NCBI RefSeq assembly: GCF_023145115.1
Contig: NZ_JAGLEJ010000010.1
Location: 1-64,000 of the forward strand
DNA from: Algiphilus sp.
Lineage (GTDB): Bacteria > Pseudomonadota > Gammaproteobacteria > Nevskiales > Nevskiaceae
Direction of reading: 5' to 3'
Length of the DNA: 64,000 nt
Each line of letters begins with the position of its first letter. Within the stretch, counting starts at the first letter, position 1. This document shows, piece by piece, positions 1 to 7,312 of this stretch. A program made the translations under genes and the position numbers. The notes beneath the pieces were generated by a model, which saw only the letters and a list, made by a program, of their open reading frames with translations, was not told the DNA's origin and did not search any database.

Positions 1-13
1 TTGCACTTGATTC

Positions 14-1051
14 TTGAGACCAGCTGGCCAAGCGGAGCTGAAGTTCGACGAATGCGACATCGATGTTGCCAAGCTGGAAACGAAGCAAATCTGGGAGCGA
101 CTACGATCTTACCTGCCTCTATATACGTTGTTCCGATCGGATCGAGAAAATACCGAGAGCGATAGCGAAGTGCAGGATCCAATGCGGCTCGCGGTCCGTC
201 AGATAATGGAGGATCCAGAGATCCAGAGAGATCTGGATGGAATTGCAGGACGCGTGCGGGATCGACTCTCCGAGGTCGCAGATGGGACCTTAGAAAAACT
301 CAATGAGATGAATCCGGAACTTGCCAAGTCCCTCAGCCCGCGGATTCCGCCTACGGAAGAGCTAAAGTGGGCCGACGTATTCAAAAACGTTTCGGTAACC
401 GGTGATGAAGAGATTCCGCTAAACAAGCGCGGTAGCGGAGTAAAGCGATTGGTTCTCCTCAACTTCTTCAGAGCCGAAGCAGACCGCCGCCAGCGTGAGG
501 CTGGCGGGCAATATGTCGTCTATGCAATCGAAGAGCCGGAGACGTCCCAGCATCCCGACCACCAACGACTTCTTACGAATGCGCTGGCCAAAGTGGCGGA
601 ATCTGAGGGCAGCCAGGTAATACTCACAACTCATAGCCCGGAAATCGTGAAGCAACTCCGTTTCGACGATCTGCTTTTAATATCTGGGCAAGAGCAGCGG
701 TGCGTGAATCCTGTCAAGGAAAAGGATCTTCCGTACCCAAGCTTGAACGAAGTTAATTATGTGGCGTTCGGGGAAGCTTCGGCCGAGTATCACAATGAGC
801 TGTACGGGCATATCGAAGAATGTGGGCGGCTGACTGAGTATAACCGAGACAAGCCAACGATCACTTACCGGCGAGAGCGGAGAGGCGCGGTAGTCGAAGA
901 GCAGAAGACGCTGACGGAGTATATTCGGCATCAGATACACCATCCAGAAAACACGCACAACGACCGCTACTCGAGTGAGGCTCTCGAGGAATCTATCGGC
1001 ACGATGCGGGAGTTTATTCGAACGCAAGTTGGTGCTGGTGCGGAGATATAA
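14..1051 (+). CDS. AAA-family ATPase, C-terminal part (defence-type), 5' end interrupted
   Basis: The readable frame (345 codons from a TTG at 14) carries the C-terminal half of an ABC/SMC-like AAA ATPase. It has a signature-like segment (RGSGVKRLVLL, about 140-150), a Walker B-like acidic patch (YAIEEPETSQHP, about 171-182) and the H-loop segment ILTTHSPEIV (about 203-212). The tail contains an HHPEN motif near residue 311. This layout fits OLD/RloA-like ATPases of phage-defence and toxin systems. The Walker A lysine loop should lie upstream but is absent, and an in-frame TGA occurs at 8-10. So the gene is either frameshifted near the window start or a truncated remnant. Codon and base use are AT-richer than in the rest of the window, suggesting acquisition by transfer. 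The exact family is not certain. Confidence 0.6.
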   Translation: MRPAGQAELKFDECDIDVAKLETKQIWERLRSYLPLYTLFRSDRENTESDSEVQDPMRLAVRQIMEDPEIQRDLDGIAGRVRDRLSEVADGTLEKLNEMNPELAKSLSPRIPPTEELKWADVFKNVSVTGDEEIPLNKRGSGVKRLVLLNFFRAEADRRQREAGGQYVVYAIEEPETSQHPDHQRLLTNALAKVAESEGSQVILTTHSPEIVKQLRFDDLLLISGQEQRCVNPVKEKDLPYPSLNEVNYVAFGEASAEYHNELYGHIEECGRLTEYNRDKPTITYRRERRGAVVEEQKTLTEYIRHQIHHPENTHNDRYSSEALEESIGTMREFIRTQVGAGAEI

Positions 1052-1147
1052 CTAGCGGCTTCAGCCGACCGCTCAACCGCTATGCGGTTTCGCAGAGACT
1101 GAGCCATGTCGTTGGATTGTTTTTCGGGGCAGTAGGGAGTCGCGCAG

Positions 1148-1639
1148 ATGAATAAAATAACGGAAGGAAGGATTGACACATATCCAGGCCCAGTGCCTAC
1201 ACGAGATATATCCTACTTTTTGTACTTGTTCCGTGCGGTTTATGTCGCTGGAGTAGAGGCTGGTTACGATAGGATTCCCGATGAGCAATTGACTGACGAT
1301 CTTATCAAGAGTGCTGTTTCGAAAATCGCCGCATCGATCAAGAACATACCAAGGGAAGAACTTTCGCGCCTCGCCACTAGGCGCCTGCCAGATGAACTCG
1401 AACTCGCGCTCGATGATATTGTTCGGGAGAACCCGATCCGAGTGACTTTCTGTGCAGCCACACTGGCGCTTACTGCCGCCGTGATATTGTCTGGTGGGAG
1501 TTTCGAATTCGGGCCATTGAAGGTTGAACTTCCCCCGCTTGGCGAAGGTGTCCAAGAGCTCCGGCAGGCTTTTGGGCGACCAGAAAACGACCCGAAACCC
1601 CGAGGTAATGATGATGGCCCTCCCTCATTGGGAATGTAA
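1148..1639 (+). CDS. Unknown small protein with one membrane segment
   Basis: I do not recognise this 163-residue protein. It starts with an ATG 96 bp after the stop of the ATPase gene, on the same strand, so it may be its partner. The N-terminal 95 residues look helical and charged. A hydrophobic stretch (about 99-116, VTFCAATLALTAAVIL) could be a single membrane span. A Pro/Gly/Asp-rich tail follows. Base composition resembles the ATPase and not the high-GC core, so both probably belong to one accessory island. Pairing with the ATPase in a defence module is inference from position only. Confidence 0.5.
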   Translation: MNKITEGRIDTYPGPVPTRDISYFLYLFRAVYVAGVEAGYDRIPDEQLTDDLIKSAVSKIAASIKNIPREELSRLATRRLPDELELALDDIVRENPIRVTFCAATLALTAAVILSGGSFEFGPLKVELPPLGEGVQELRQAFGRPENDPKPRGNDDGPPSLGM

Positions 1640-1716
1640 AATCCAATAACGCACGTCATCCGACGCCGTGACCGCCACGCGGTTCCGGCGCGGCTGAGCG
1701 CCACGTTAAACAGAAG

Positions 1717-1739
1717 TCCGCTATTGGCACAAAGCGGAC
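1717..1739. repeat. Short inverted repeat at the accessory/core junction
   Basis: GTCCGCT (1717-1723) and AGCGGAC (1733-1739) form a 7-bp inverted repeat with a 9-nt spacer. They lie in the 195-bp gap between the low-GC island and the high-GC core. No gene is seen in this gap. It may be the remnant of a small dispersed repeat or part of a transcription end for the upstream gene; no T-tract follows. Confidence 0.3.
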
Positions 1740-1834
1740 ATCACCGCGAGCAACGCGTCGGGGGCCTCCTCTACCCGTGAAGGCAACAGGCCACTTTCGC
1801 GGCCCTCGCGCACCCGTGTCGCGCCAACCGCCCG

Positions 1835-3193
1835 CTACTCGAGTGACGCCCTGACCTCTTCTGCAGCGCGAATGCCGGACTGCAGCGCGCCGTCGAGGTA
1901 GCCGGTCCATTCCGTGGCGGTTTCGGTGCCGGCCCAGTGAATCAGGCCGCAGGGTTCGCGGATGGCGCTGCCGTAGAGGGTCATGACGCCGGGCGGGGTG
2001 TGGGCCACGTAGCCACCCAGGCTCCAGGGTTCCTGGATCCAGTCCTGGTCGATGTAGCCGATGGGGTTGGCGGCGTCGGGGCCGAAGTAGGCTTCGAGGT
2101 CGGCCACGGCCTGGCGGCGGCGCGCGGCCTCGCCTTCCGCGCTCATCGCCACGGCGTGGGCGCCGTCCATGAAGCCGACAAGCATGCCGATGCTTTCGTC
2201 GGGCGGGGTCTGGTCGAAGACGACGTTGAAGTGGTGCCGGTTGCTGACGGCGGTGCCGTTGAAGCCCTGGCCGCGCCAGAACGGGGTTTCGTAGGCCACG
2301 TGCACCTTGATGACCGCGCCCATCGGCATGCGCTGCAGCAGGCCCAGCCGGCGCGCGGGCAGCGGCACGGCGTAGTCCACGCCGGCGGCCAGCGCGGGCG
2401 GGACGGCCATGATCAGGCGCCGGCCGACGAAGGTGCCCCGGGGCGTGGTCACGCGGACGCGGTCCTGCTCCTGCTGCACCGCCTGCACGGGGGCTTCGAG
2501 GACGAGCCGGTCGCCGAGGCGCTCGGCCATGATGCGCGGGATCTGCCACGCGCCGCCCACGAACTTGTCCTGCTGGGCGCCGCCCTCGATGCCGATCAGC
2601 GCTTCGAGACCATGGCCCTGCCGCATGTATTCCAGGAGGCAGAGATAGGACACCTGCCCGGGCTCGGCGCAGAGCAGCGCACGGGTGACGATGCGCAGGA
2701 ACTCGCGGGCGGCGTGTGTGCGCACGTGCTTGCAGATCCAGCTCTCGACGGATTCGGCGTCCCACGCGGCGGCTCGGTCGGCGGACCAGGGCGCGCCGGG
2801 CGGCAGGGTGCGGACTTCGCGCTGCCAGCGGCGCTCCAGCAGCCCGAGCTCGAGCAGCGAGCGCCAGGGCAGCTTCGGGATGTCCGACGCGTAGGCCTGT
2901 CGCTTGCCGTCGAACCACAGGATGCTGCGGCCTTCCTGGTACTGCGGATACGTGCGGACGCCGAGCGCTTCGGCTTCCTTCAACAGCAGCTTCTGATCCG
3001 GGCCGACCCACTGCCCGCCCAGATCGATGGTCTGGCCGCAGAGAGTGCCGGGCTTCGAGCGACCGCCGACGCGGTCGCGCGCTTCCAGCAGCACGACGTC
3101 GCGGCCGGCAGCAGTGAGCTCGCCGGCGGCCTTCAGGCCGGCGAAGCCGGCGCCCACCACGATGGCGTCCCGGGTGATGTCGGTGTCCTGCAT
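1835..3193 (-). CDS. Flavin monoamine oxidase family protein
   Basis: This 452-residue flavoprotein should oxidatively deaminate an amine, or act on a related substrate, using FAD. The N-terminus shows the Rossmann FAD motif VVGAGFAGLKAA (GAGFAG at about 14-19), an acidic end of the second strand (LLEARDRVGGR) and the motif DLGGQWVGP typical of plant/bacterial MAO-like enzymes. The C-terminus has WAGTETATEWTGYLDGA, the usual second FAD-contact segment. The ATG at 3193 was chosen because the FAD motif starts 12 residues in; a 50-codon upstream extension is arginine-rich and runs across the divergent TetR gene. The 64-bp gap to the TetR gene suggests local repression. The substrate cannot be read from sequence. 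Confidence 0.85.
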   Translation of the reverse strand: MQDTDITRDAIVVGAGFAGLKAAGELTAAGRDVVLLEARDRVGGRSKPGTLCGQTIDLGGQWVGPDQKLLLKEAEALGVRTYPQYQEGRSILWFDGKRQAYASDIPKLPWRSLLELGLLERRWQREVRTLPPGAPWSADRAAAWDAESVESWICKHVRTHAAREFLRIVTRALLCAEPGQVSYLCLLEYMRQGHGLEALIGIEGGAQQDKFVGGAWQIPRIMAERLGDRLVLEAPVQAVQQEQDRVRVTTPRGTFVGRRLIMAVPPALAAGVDYAVPLPARRLGLLQRMPMGAVIKVHVAYETPFWRGQGFNGTAVSNRHHFNVVFDQTPPDESIGMLVGFMDGAHAVAMSAEGEAARRRQAVADLEAYFGPDAANPIGYIDQDWIQEPWSLGGYVAHTPPGVMTLYGSAIREPCGLIHWAGTETATEWTGYLDGALQSGIRAAEEVRASLE

Positions 3194-3257
3194 GGCGTTA
3201 CCTGCTCTGCGCGATCGCGGTTTGAGTTTATTGAACGCGTTTATTAAAATCAACGCG
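3194..3257. promoter_or_regulatory. Divergent control region of amine oxidase and TetR genes
   Basis: This 64-bp gap between two divergent starts is AT-rich against its GC-rich surroundings. It contains the perfect palindrome AACGCGTT at 3234-3241 flanked by TTTATT and TATTAAAA. The AACGCG core recurs at 3252-3257, just before the TetR start. A TetR protein usually binds such a shared region and represses both genes, so this is the likely operator. Confidence 0.4.
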
Positions 3258-3893
3258 ATGAGCACGGGGCGCAGCCAACCATCGCGGCGGGGCCGGCCGG
3301 CGCGCAGCACCGAGCAGGCGGAAGCCGACCGCAGCCGCATCATCGCCTCGGCACGGGCGCTGTTCGCCGCCGAGGGCTACGCCGGGGTGTCGGTGCGCAA
3401 GATCGCCGCCGGCGCCGGCTGCTCGCCGGCCGCGGTCTACACGGTGTTCCCGAGCAAGCGCCGGATCCTGCACTCGATCTGGGAGCAGATATTCGCGTCC
3501 CTGATGACGGCGCTCGAACGCACGCACGCGCAGACGACCGGTCCGGACCGGCTGGAAGCGCTGTGCCTGAGCTTCATCGATTTCTGGCTGCAGCGCCCGG
3601 ACGACTACCGCGCCATCTTCCTCATCGAGGACCGGCCGCAGGGGACGCAGGACGGCTTCTTCGTGGACAGCTCCGCCGCCCTGCCGCGCATGGCCATCCT
3701 GCGGCAGAGCATCGAGGACGCGCAGCGCCGCGGCGAGATCCGGGCGGATGACCCGGACCACATCGGCAATGTCCTGCTCTGCGGGCTGCAGGGCATCGCC
3801 CTCAACCTCATCACGATTCCGGAGTACCCCTGGGGCGATCCGGAGCGGCTCAAGCGCGACACCATCCGCACGCTGCTCGCCGGCCTGCGCTGA
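3258..3893 (+). CDS. TetR/AcrR family transcriptional regulator
   Basis: The 211-residue protein has an Arg-rich N-terminus followed by a TetR helix-turn-helix. The region RSRIIASARALFAAEGYAG leads into VSVRKIAAGAGCSPAAVYTVF and PSKRRIL, the usual recognition helix and boundary. The remaining ~140 residues form the variable ligand-binding core, with the WG-type segment ILHSIWEQIF. It is divergent from the amine oxidase gene and is probably its local regulator; the effector is unknown. The ATG at 3258 gives normal family length. An upstream in-frame extension overlaps the amine oxidase gene and is unlikely to be real. Confidence 0.85.
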   Translation: MSTGRSQPSRRGRPARSTEQAEADRSRIIASARALFAAEGYAGVSVRKIAAGAGCSPAAVYTVFPSKRRILHSIWEQIFASLMTALERTHAQTTGPDRLEALCLSFIDFWLQRPDDYRAIFLIEDRPQGTQDGFFVDSSAALPRMAILRQSIEDAQRRGEIRADDPDHIGNVLLCGLQGIALNLITIPEYPWGDPERLKRDTIRTLLAGLR

Positions 3894-3894
3894 C

Positions 3895-3923
3895 GGCGGA
3901 CCGGCCGCGGGGGCCGGCCCGCC
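3895..3923. terminator. Bidirectional terminator-like hairpin
   Basis: GGCGG-A-CCGGCC (3895-3906) pairs with GGCCGG-C-CCGCC (3912-3923), with one mismatch and a 5-nt loop. It sits between the convergent ends of the TetR gene and the PQQ dehydrogenase gene. There is no T-tract, so termination efficiency is uncertain. Confidence 0.4.
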
Positions 3924-3929
3924 CTCGCC

Positions 3930-6044
3930 CTACCAGCCATATTCGGCCAGCTTCATCTTCACCATCAGCCGCAGGAAGTCCCAAACGGCCGCCACCTGAT
4001 CCCACGCCGAGGGCTCGGCCTCGGCGCGCTGGCGGATGTAGTGCCGCAGGGCGGCGGTCTCCGCGTCGCTCAGCTCCGGGAAGTCGGGCATGCCGCGGCC
4101 GAGCAGCGCGCCGTCGCGGACGATGGCATCGAAGCTTTCGGCGGACAGCGGGACCGCGGAGGCGCGCAGGTCGGGCGCGTAGCCGCCGGCGATGGCGGCG
4201 GTGCCGTGGCAGATGACGCACAGGCGCCCGAACACCTTCTTGCCCTGCTCGGCCTTGGCGGCGTCGACCACGAAGTCGCTGCCCGGCAGCGGCTCGGGCC
4301 GCCCCGGCGCGGGGGACTCGGGCAGCTCGGCGTCGCCGTCCAGCGCGAACACCAGCAGGCGCCGCGGATGCTCGCGCCCGACCCAGCCGTGCTGCGCGCC
4401 GAGCGAGCCCAGCAGCATCTGGCTGCCGCCCCAGCCGGCGAGGATGGCAACGTACTGGCGGCCGTCGACGCTGAAGGTCATGGGCGCGGCCTGGGTGCCC
4501 ACGCCCATGTCGTAGGCCCACAGCGCCTCGCCTGTGCCGGCGTCGTGCGCCTGGAGCTGGCCGTCGGCGCGGCCCTGGAACACCAGGCCGCCGGCCGTGA
4601 CGATGACGCCGCCGTTGACCACGCCGGGGGTCTCGACCTCCCAGGTTCGGGTCTGGGTCACCGGATTCCACGCTTCCAGCTTGCTGCTGCCGGCGCTGGC
4701 CGGGATGTCGTCGTAGAACCCCTTGAGACCCATGGGATCCTTGCTGGTCAGCTTCCAGGTCTTGGGCTCGCGTCCCTCGTCGTTGTAGTAGCCCGGCATC
4801 TCGCGGGTGGGGATGTAGGTCAGCCCGGTGTCGGGGCTGAAGGCCATCGGGTGCCAGTTGTGCACGCCGCCGGAGCCGGGCCAGATCAGCGCCTCGCCGT
4901 CCTCGTAGCGCGCGCCCGGCACCTCGACGGGACGGCCGGTATCGGGGTCGATGCCCTCGGCCCAGGTGACCTTGCCGAGCTTCTCGGCGGAGATGAGCGC
5001 GCCGTCCTCGCGGTCCAGCACATAGAAGAAGCCGTTCTTGGGCGCGTGCAGCAGGGCCTTGCGCGGCTCGCCGTCGATGGTCAGATCGGCCAGCACCATG
5101 TCCATGGCGGAGTTGAAGTCCCAGCTCTCGCCGGGCGTGGTCTGGTAGTGCCAGACGTATTCGCCGGTGTCGGCGTCCAGCGCCACCACCGAGCACAGGA
5201 AGAGGTTGTCGCCGCCGTCGGGCGAGCGCAGCTTGTGGTTCCAGGGCGAGCCGTTGCCGGTGCCGATGTAGATGCGGTTGAACTCGGGGTCGTAGGTCAT
5301 GGCGTTCCAGACCGTGCCGCCGCCGCCGAATTGCCACCACTCGCCGGTCCAGGTCTCGGCCGCCATGGCCATGGCTTCGTTCTCGAAGCCGTCCGCGGGG
5401 TTGCCGGGCACGGTGTGCCAGCGCCAGCGCTGCTCGCCGGTCTCGGTGTCGTAGGCGGTGACGTAGCCGCGCACGTGGCCGAAGTCGGCGCCGCCGTGGC
5501 CGATGATGACGGTGTCGTTGAAGACCCGGGGCGCGCCGGTGATGTAGCGATTGTCGCCGGGCTCGGTGGTCAGCACCGACCACTCCGGCTTCCCGGTTTC
5601 GGCGTCGATGGCGATGAGGCGGCCGTCCTGCACGCCGACGTAGACGCGCCCCTTCCAGAAGGCCAGCCCGCGGATGCCCCACGCCATGCGCATCTTCTTC
5701 GGGTCGACCTCGGGGTCGTAGGTCCAGAGCAGCTCGCCGCTGACGGCGTCGAGGGCGTAGACCTCGCTGTAGCCGACGGCGGCGTAGATCACCCCGTCCA
5801 CGGCCAGCGGCTGCGAGGACATGTTCCAGACATCGTTCAGCTCGCGGCTCCAGGCCAGCCCGAGGCGGCCGACCGAGTCGCGGTCGATCTGGTCGAGCGG
5901 GCTGTAGCGCTGCTCGTCGAAGGTGCGGCCCCAGGCCGCCCAGTTGCTGCCGTCGGCGGTATCGGCCAGCGCCGCCTGGTCCACCGCGGCCTGCGCCGCG
6001 CCGCAGCACAGCATGGCCGCGCCCATCATCAGCCGGATGCTCAT
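3930..6044 (-). CDS. PQQ-dependent alcohol dehydrogenase with haem c domain (type II quinohaemoprotein)
   Basis: This 704-residue periplasmic enzyme should oxidise alcohols using PQQ and pass electrons to its own haem c domain. It has a signal peptide (MSIRLMMGAAMLCCGAAQA), an eight-bladed propeller with W-docking repeats such as GELLWTYD, TGEQRWRWHT and TGEALWAYD, and the WDF segment at 308-310 (Asp309 likely catalytic). The C-terminal cytochrome c has CVICH (619-623) and a probable axial Met in GRGMPDF (about 662). The vicinal Cys-Cys pair of methanol and ethanol dehydrogenases is expected near 120-125. That segment reads AWGIRG, so the disulfide ring is missing. The ATG at 6044 follows an AGGGGAG ribosome site. 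The adjacent AraC regulator gene, 87 bp upstream on the same strand, may control it. Confidence 0.9.
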   Translation of the reverse strand: MSIRLMMGAAMLCCGAAQAAVDQAALADTADGSNWAAWGRTFDEQRYSPLDQIDRDSVGRLGLAWSRELNDVWNMSSQPLAVDGVIYAAVGYSEVYALDAVSGELLWTYDPEVDPKKMRMAWGIRGLAFWKGRVYVGVQDGRLIAIDAETGKPEWSVLTTEPGDNRYITGAPRVFNDTVIIGHGGADFGHVRGYVTAYDTETGEQRWRWHTVPGNPADGFENEAMAMAAETWTGEWWQFGGGGTVWNAMTYDPEFNRIYIGTGNGSPWNHKLRSPDGGDNLFLCSVVALDADTGEYVWHYQTTPGESWDFNSAMDMVLADLTIDGEPRKALLHAPKNGFFYVLDREDGALISAEKLGKVTWAEGIDPDTGRPVEVPGARYEDGEALIWPGSGGVHNWHPMAFSPDTGLTYIPTREMPGYYNDEGREPKTWKLTSKDPMGLKGFYDDIPASAGSSKLEAWNPVTQTRTWEVETPGVVNGGVIVTAGGLVFQGRADGQLQAHDAGTGEALWAYDMGVGTQAAPMTFSVDGRQYVAILAGWGGSQMLLGSLGAQHGWVGREHPRRLLVFALDGDAELPESPAPGRPEPLPGSDFVVDAAKAEQGKKVFGRLCVICHGTAAIAGGYAPDLRASAVPLSAESFDAIVRDGALLGRGMPDFPELSDAETAALRHYIRQRAEAEPSAWDQVAAVWDFLRLMVKMKLAEYGW

Positions 6045-6131
6045 GGTCGTCTCCCCTTGTCGTTGTCCGCCAACCTAGCCGCGAAGCAGCGGCGCGGCCT
6101 CCTGCAAAAGCGGTAGCCCGTCGTCGGGGCG

Positions 6132-7190
6132 CTAATCCACCGGTACCGCGCCCGCGCGCCGTCGCCGTTGCTGCGGGGCCTCGCCCGCCCAGCGCTTGTA
6201 GGCGTGCGAGAACGCCACCGCATCGCCGAACCCGAGCTCGGCGGCGATGCTGTCCATGCCGCGCGTGGTCTCGGTGAGCAGCTGTTCGGCGCGCTGCTCG
6301 CGGACCCGCCTGAGCAGGTCGGTGAAGGACACGCCCTCCGCCGCCAGCCGCCGCTGCAAGGTGCGGGGCGTCATGTAGAAGGCGGCGGCGAGCGCGCCCA
6401 GATCCGGCACGACGGCGCTGCGCTCCAGACGGGAGCGCACCGCGTCAGCGAAGCGGAAGGGCTGTTCGAGATCGCGCGACATGCGCGCGCACTGGGCCTC
6501 GTAGAAGGTGCGCAGCGCAGTGTTGGCATGCGGCATCGGCTGGTTCAGCACTTCGGCCGGGATCACCACGCGGTTGCACTCGGCGCCGAAGCTCACGGCG
6601 CAGCCGAAGAAGGCATCGTAGGTGTCGGGGTCCCCGCGGCAGTCGTGCCGGAACTGCACGTGGCGCACGCGCAGCGGGGCGGTCTGCACTTCCTCGATGA
6701 TGACGAAGGCGCAGGCGAGGTCGCGCTCGGCGAGGAAGGGCTCCGCCGCGCCCACCCGCGGCGGCGCACGCAGGTCGATCTCGATGTCGCCGCGTCGCTG
6801 GCGGATCTCGCAGTCGACGACGCCCCAGGCCAGGCGCGGATAGCGCAGCATGAGACGCAGGATCTGCAGCGGGGTGTCGCAGGCGAGCATGGCCAGACCC
6901 AGAACCGAGAACCCGGTGACGCGGTACTCGCGCGCGAGATCGAGGCTCGCTTCCGGATCGCCCAGTGCCCGGATGACGCCGTGCATCAGGTCGAGCTCGC
7001 GATCGATGGCAATGGTGTAGGACGGATCCATCAGGCCGAAGCGGTCTATGCCGGCCGCCGCCAGCAGCGGCGCCACCTCGATGCCGCGCCTTTCGAGCAG
7101 GGTGACCACCGGCAGCAGTCCGTACGCGAGGCGGATGTCGGACCAGAAGGACCCGCTCAGCGGGAGTGTCCCGGGTGGTGCCGATGCCAT
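6132..7190 (-). CDS. AraC family regulator (OruR-like, Arabinose_bd + HTH_18)
   Basis: This 352-residue protein has the long N-terminal ligand-binding domain of OruR/ArgR-type AraC regulators (about 15-220). A C-terminal double helix-turn-helix follows: LGALAAAFYMTPRTLQRRL, then GMDSIAAELGFGDAVAFSHAYKRW. The ATG at 7190 was chosen over an in-frame start 18 codons upstream. It gives normal length and leaves a usable promoter gap to the divergent monooxygenase. It lies between the PQQ dehydrogenase gene (same direction) and the flavin monooxygenase gene (divergent), so it probably activates one or both. The inducer is unknown. Confidence 0.85.
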   Translation of the reverse strand: MASAPPGTLPLSGSFWSDIRLAYGLLPVVTLLERRGIEVAPLLAAAGIDRFGLMDPSYTIAIDRELDLMHGVIRALGDPEASLDLAREYRVTGFSVLGLAMLACDTPLQILRLMLRYPRLAWGVVDCEIRQRRGDIEIDLRAPPRVGAAEPFLAERDLACAFVIIEEVQTAPLRVRHVQFRHDCRGDPDTYDAFFGCAVSFGAECNRVVIPAEVLNQPMPHANTALRTFYEAQCARMSRDLEQPFRFADAVRSRLERSAVVPDLGALAAAFYMTPRTLQRRLAAEGVSFTDLLRRVREQRAEQLLTETTRGMDSIAAELGFGDAVAFSHAYKRWAGEAPQQRRRRAGAVPVD

Positions 7191-7208
7191 GAGCGCCTCC
7201 GATCGTGT

Positions 7209-7290
7209 GTCGCGAAATATCAAGCATATGACTTGATGCATCATTCCGGAAGGCGGCCGGCACGGGCAGCATGGCTACCGTCGCGAAATA
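7209..7290. promoter_or_regulatory. Candidate AraC-type operator: direct and inverted repeats
   Basis: The gap between the divergent AraC and monooxygenase genes holds an 11-bp direct repeat, GTCGCGAAATA, at 7209-7219 and 7280-7290 (71 bp start to start). It also holds an inverted repeat, ATCAAG (7219-7224) and CTTGAT (7232-7237). AraC proteins often bind direct repeats, sometimes at looped distances. Both are candidate sites; no binding is proven. Confidence 0.4.
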
Positions 7291-7312
7291 ATCAGACAGC
7301 GAGGAGCACGCA

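Noticed and set aside
3027..3257. In-frame N-terminal extension of the TetR gene
   Set aside because: It overlaps the divergent amine oxidase coding region and shows no TetR features before the Arg-rich start at 3258.
4041..6116. A 691-codon + strand frame opposite the PQQ dehydrogenase gene
   Set aside because: Antisense shadow; the minus strand has a signal peptide, propeller repeats and a haem site.
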